Source: an uncultured Lachnospiraceae bacterium (GTDB lineage: Bacteria > Bacillota > Clostridia > Lachnospirales > Lachnospiraceae). Taken from it: a DNA stretch of 7,193 nucleotides. Below the pieces are notes generated by a model. The model was given only the letters and a program-made list of their open reading frames with translations. It had not been told where the DNA came from and searched no databases. Location: positions 1 to 7,193 of the forward strand of contig CANRMO010000126.1 in NCBI GenBank assembly GCA_947631755.1. Direction: 5' to 3'. The position numbers and the translations under genes were made by a program. Shown here piece by piece: positions 5,810-7,193 of this stretch; the stretch's first letter is position 1, and every line of letters begins with the position of its first letter.

Positions 5810-6655
5810 TCACTGCTCCACAATAAAATTGTCAATGAGCCTTGTCTTGCCGATATATACGGCAACCGCCGCCAGAACGGAACCCTGGATCGTCTCTATG
5901 CTCTTAATGCTGTCAAAATCTACTACCTCAACATAGTCAATCTCTGCCAGCGGCTCCGATTCAATGACCTCCGTGATCGCCTGCACAATGGCCGCCGCGC
6001 TCTTTTCCCCCGCGCGCACCAACTCCTCGCCTCTCTCCAGCCCCCGGTGCAGAATCACCGCCGCCTGTCTCTCCTCGGGCGAGAGATAAGTGTTGCGGGA
6101 ACTCTTGGCGAGCCCATCTTTCTCGCGGATGATCGGACATCCAATGATCTCAAGATTAAAATTCAGATCCCTCACCATCCGGCGGATCACGGCCAGCTGC
6201 TGTGCATCTTTTTTGCCAAAATATGCGCGGTCGGGCTCCACAATATGGAACAGTTTGCCGACTACTGTGCACACCCCGCGGAAATGCGTGGGCCGGGACT
6301 TTCCGCACAACCCCTCTGTCAGTCCGTCCATATCAATATACGTGCAGAAATCATCAAAATACATATCTTCGGGCTCTGGATGAAAGATCAGATCCGCCCC
6401 TGCTTTTTCACAGACGTCCGCATCCCGCTCCAAATCTCTCGGGTAGGTGGCCAGATCCTCCGACGGCCCAAACTGGATCGGATTGACAAACACACTGACA
6501 ACCACTCTGTCATTCTGGCTGACTGCCGCGTCAATCAGGCTTTTGTGGCCCTCGTGAAGATATCCCATCGTCGGCACAAGGCCGACGCTCATTCCCTGTT
6601 CTCTCCACTCTCTTACGCGCGCCCGCACATCTTCCACTGTTGATACAATCTCCAT
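5810..6655 (-). CDS. panC: Pantothenate synthetase (pantoate-beta-alanine ligase) PanC
   Basis: PanC activates pantoate with ATP and condenses it with the beta-alanine made by PanD, giving pantothenate in the cytoplasm. The 281-residue product has normal length and the expected nucleotidyltransferase-fold signatures. These are VPTMGYLHEGH with the HxxH-type His34/His37, VSVFVNPIQFGP at 53-64, CGKSRPTHFRGV at 118-128, FGKKDAQQL at 146-154, the KSSRN phosphate loop at 184-188 and GKTRLIDN near the C-terminus. The ATG at 6655 is preceded by an AAAGGAA ribosome binding site (6666-6672), weaker and slightly farther away than those of its neighbours. It follows panB by 24 nt and precedes panD by 12 nt. 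Confidence 0.98.
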   Translation of the reverse strand: MEIVSTVEDVRARVREWREQGMSVGLVPTMGYLHEGHKSLIDAAVSQNDRVVVSVFVNPIQFGPSEDLATYPRDLERDADVCEKAGADLIFHPEPEDMYFDDFCTYIDMDGLTEGLCGKSRPTHFRGVCTVVGKLFHIVEPDRAYFGKKDAQQLAVIRRMVRDLNFNLEIIGCPIIREKDGLAKSSRNTYLSPEERQAAVILHRGLERGEELVRAGEKSAAAIVQAITEVIESEPLAEIDYVEVVDFDSIKSIETIQGSVLAAVAVYIGKTRLIDNFIVEQ

Positions 6656-6679
6656 CTTTCGAAATTCCTTTCTCTCTGC

Positions 6680-7193
6680 CTAATACAATTTCTCTATAAT
6701 ATCATCATCCATCTTATACTCATGCTCTTCTGCCGGAAATGCGCCGTTTTTCACTTCCCCGATATAATTTCGGAAAGCTTCCTTCATCACCTCGCCTACA
6801 TTGGCATAGCGCTTTACAAATTTAGGCGTGAAATCGGAAAACATCCCGAGAAGATCCTGATACACCAGAACCTGGCCGTCACAGCCGTTCCCGGCCCCGA
6901 TGCCAATCGTCGGAATACGGAGCTGTTTTGTCACGAGATCAGCCAGTTTACGCGGCACACCCTCAATGACTACCGCAAAGGCACCCGCTCTCTCCACCGC
7001 TCTGGCATCCTCTAGGATCTTTTTAGCCGCGGCCTCTGATTTTCCCTGTACCTTGAACCCGCCAAAAGCGTTAATGGACTGGGGCGTCAGGCCAATGTGC
7101 CCGCACACCGGTATCCCGGCCTCTACGATGGCCCGGATCTGCGGCTCTACCTCTGTGCCGCCCTCCAGTTTGACCGCGCCGGCCCGGCCTTCT
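6680..7193 (-). CDS. panB: 3-methyl-2-oxobutanoate hydroxymethyltransferase PanB, C-terminal part
   Basis: PanB adds a hydroxymethyl group from methylene-tetrahydrofolate to ketoisovalerate, making ketopantoate, the first committed step of pantothenate synthesis. The reading frame is open to the right edge, and about 170 residues are visible. They start EGRAGAVKLEGG and continue through PVCGHIGLTPQSINAFGG, VIEGVPRKLA (Glu corresponding to the catalytic Glu181 of E. coli PanB), IGIGAGNGCDGQVLVYQD and PKFVKRYANV. They end PAEEHEYKMDDDIIEKLY. Roughly the first 110 residues lie beyond the window. The in-frame GTG at 7108 is an internal valine codon (PVCGH), not a start. As the furthest upstream gene visible, it or a gene beyond the edge should carry the operon promoter. 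Confidence 0.97.
   Translation of the reverse strand, partial: EGRAGAVKLEGGTEVEPQIRAIVEAGIPVCGHIGLTPQSINAFGGFKVQGKSEAAAKKILEDARAVERAGAFAVVIEGVPRKLADLVTKQLRIPTIGIGAGNGCDGQVLVYQDLLGMFSDFTPKFVKRYANVGEVMKEAFRNYIGEVKNGAFPAEEHEYKMDDDIIEKLY

Noticed and set aside
6047..6643. Open frame opposite panC on the plus strand.
   Set aside because: It lies wholly within panC, whose catalytic motifs are intact, and lacks any family signature of its own.

Overview
The window looks like the chromosome of a motile, spore-forming member of the Clostridia, most likely Lachnospiraceae-like. The reasoning is: a SipL-type spore morphogenesis protein (sporulation), a sigma-D-type promoter in front of an orphan gene (motility regulon), a Veg protein, Firmicutes-style GGAGG ribosome binding sites, and roughly even G+C. 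No transposase, phage gene, CRISPR array, tRNA or rRNA was found. The genus is not determined.

Layout from left to right. (1) Positions 1-112, minus strand: the first 37 codons of a probable AIM24-family protein, with its own promoter. (2) A divergent intergenic region (113-319) with back-to-back sigma-A-type promoters. (3) ispE (320-1183, plus), MEP-pathway isoprenoid synthesis. (4) An orphan 205-residue protein (1319-1936, plus) behind a sigma-D-like promoter. (5) A 21-bp perfect hairpin serving as a shared terminator between converging genes. (6) sipL (2081-3643, minus), starting at TTG. (7) veg (3774-4013, minus), with a full-consensus extended -10 promoter whose spacer is a 13-nt palindrome, and its own terminator. 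(8) A tightly packed minus-strand operon, panB (cut by the right edge) - panC - panD - coaBC, running from 7193 down to 4189.

How the genes work together: PanB, PanC and PanD build pantothenate from ketoisovalerate and aspartate. CoaBC then takes phosphorylated pantothenate to 4'-phosphopantetheine, so one transcript carries most of the route to coenzyme A; pantothenate kinase, ketopantoate reductase, CoaD and CoaE are not in the window. veg and sipL are both tied to cell-surface or spore development in Firmicutes but appear to be separate transcription units here.

The part least explained by known biology is the 1184-1936 segment: a sigma-D-type promoter, a short leader hairpin and a soluble protein of unknown function with a disordered N-terminus and a compact C-terminal domain containing DGYWGVEQTSDR. 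It sits between ispE and sipL, where the Bacillus subtilis order (veg-sspF-ispE) has no such gene. I see no convincing evidence of a larger undescribed system.
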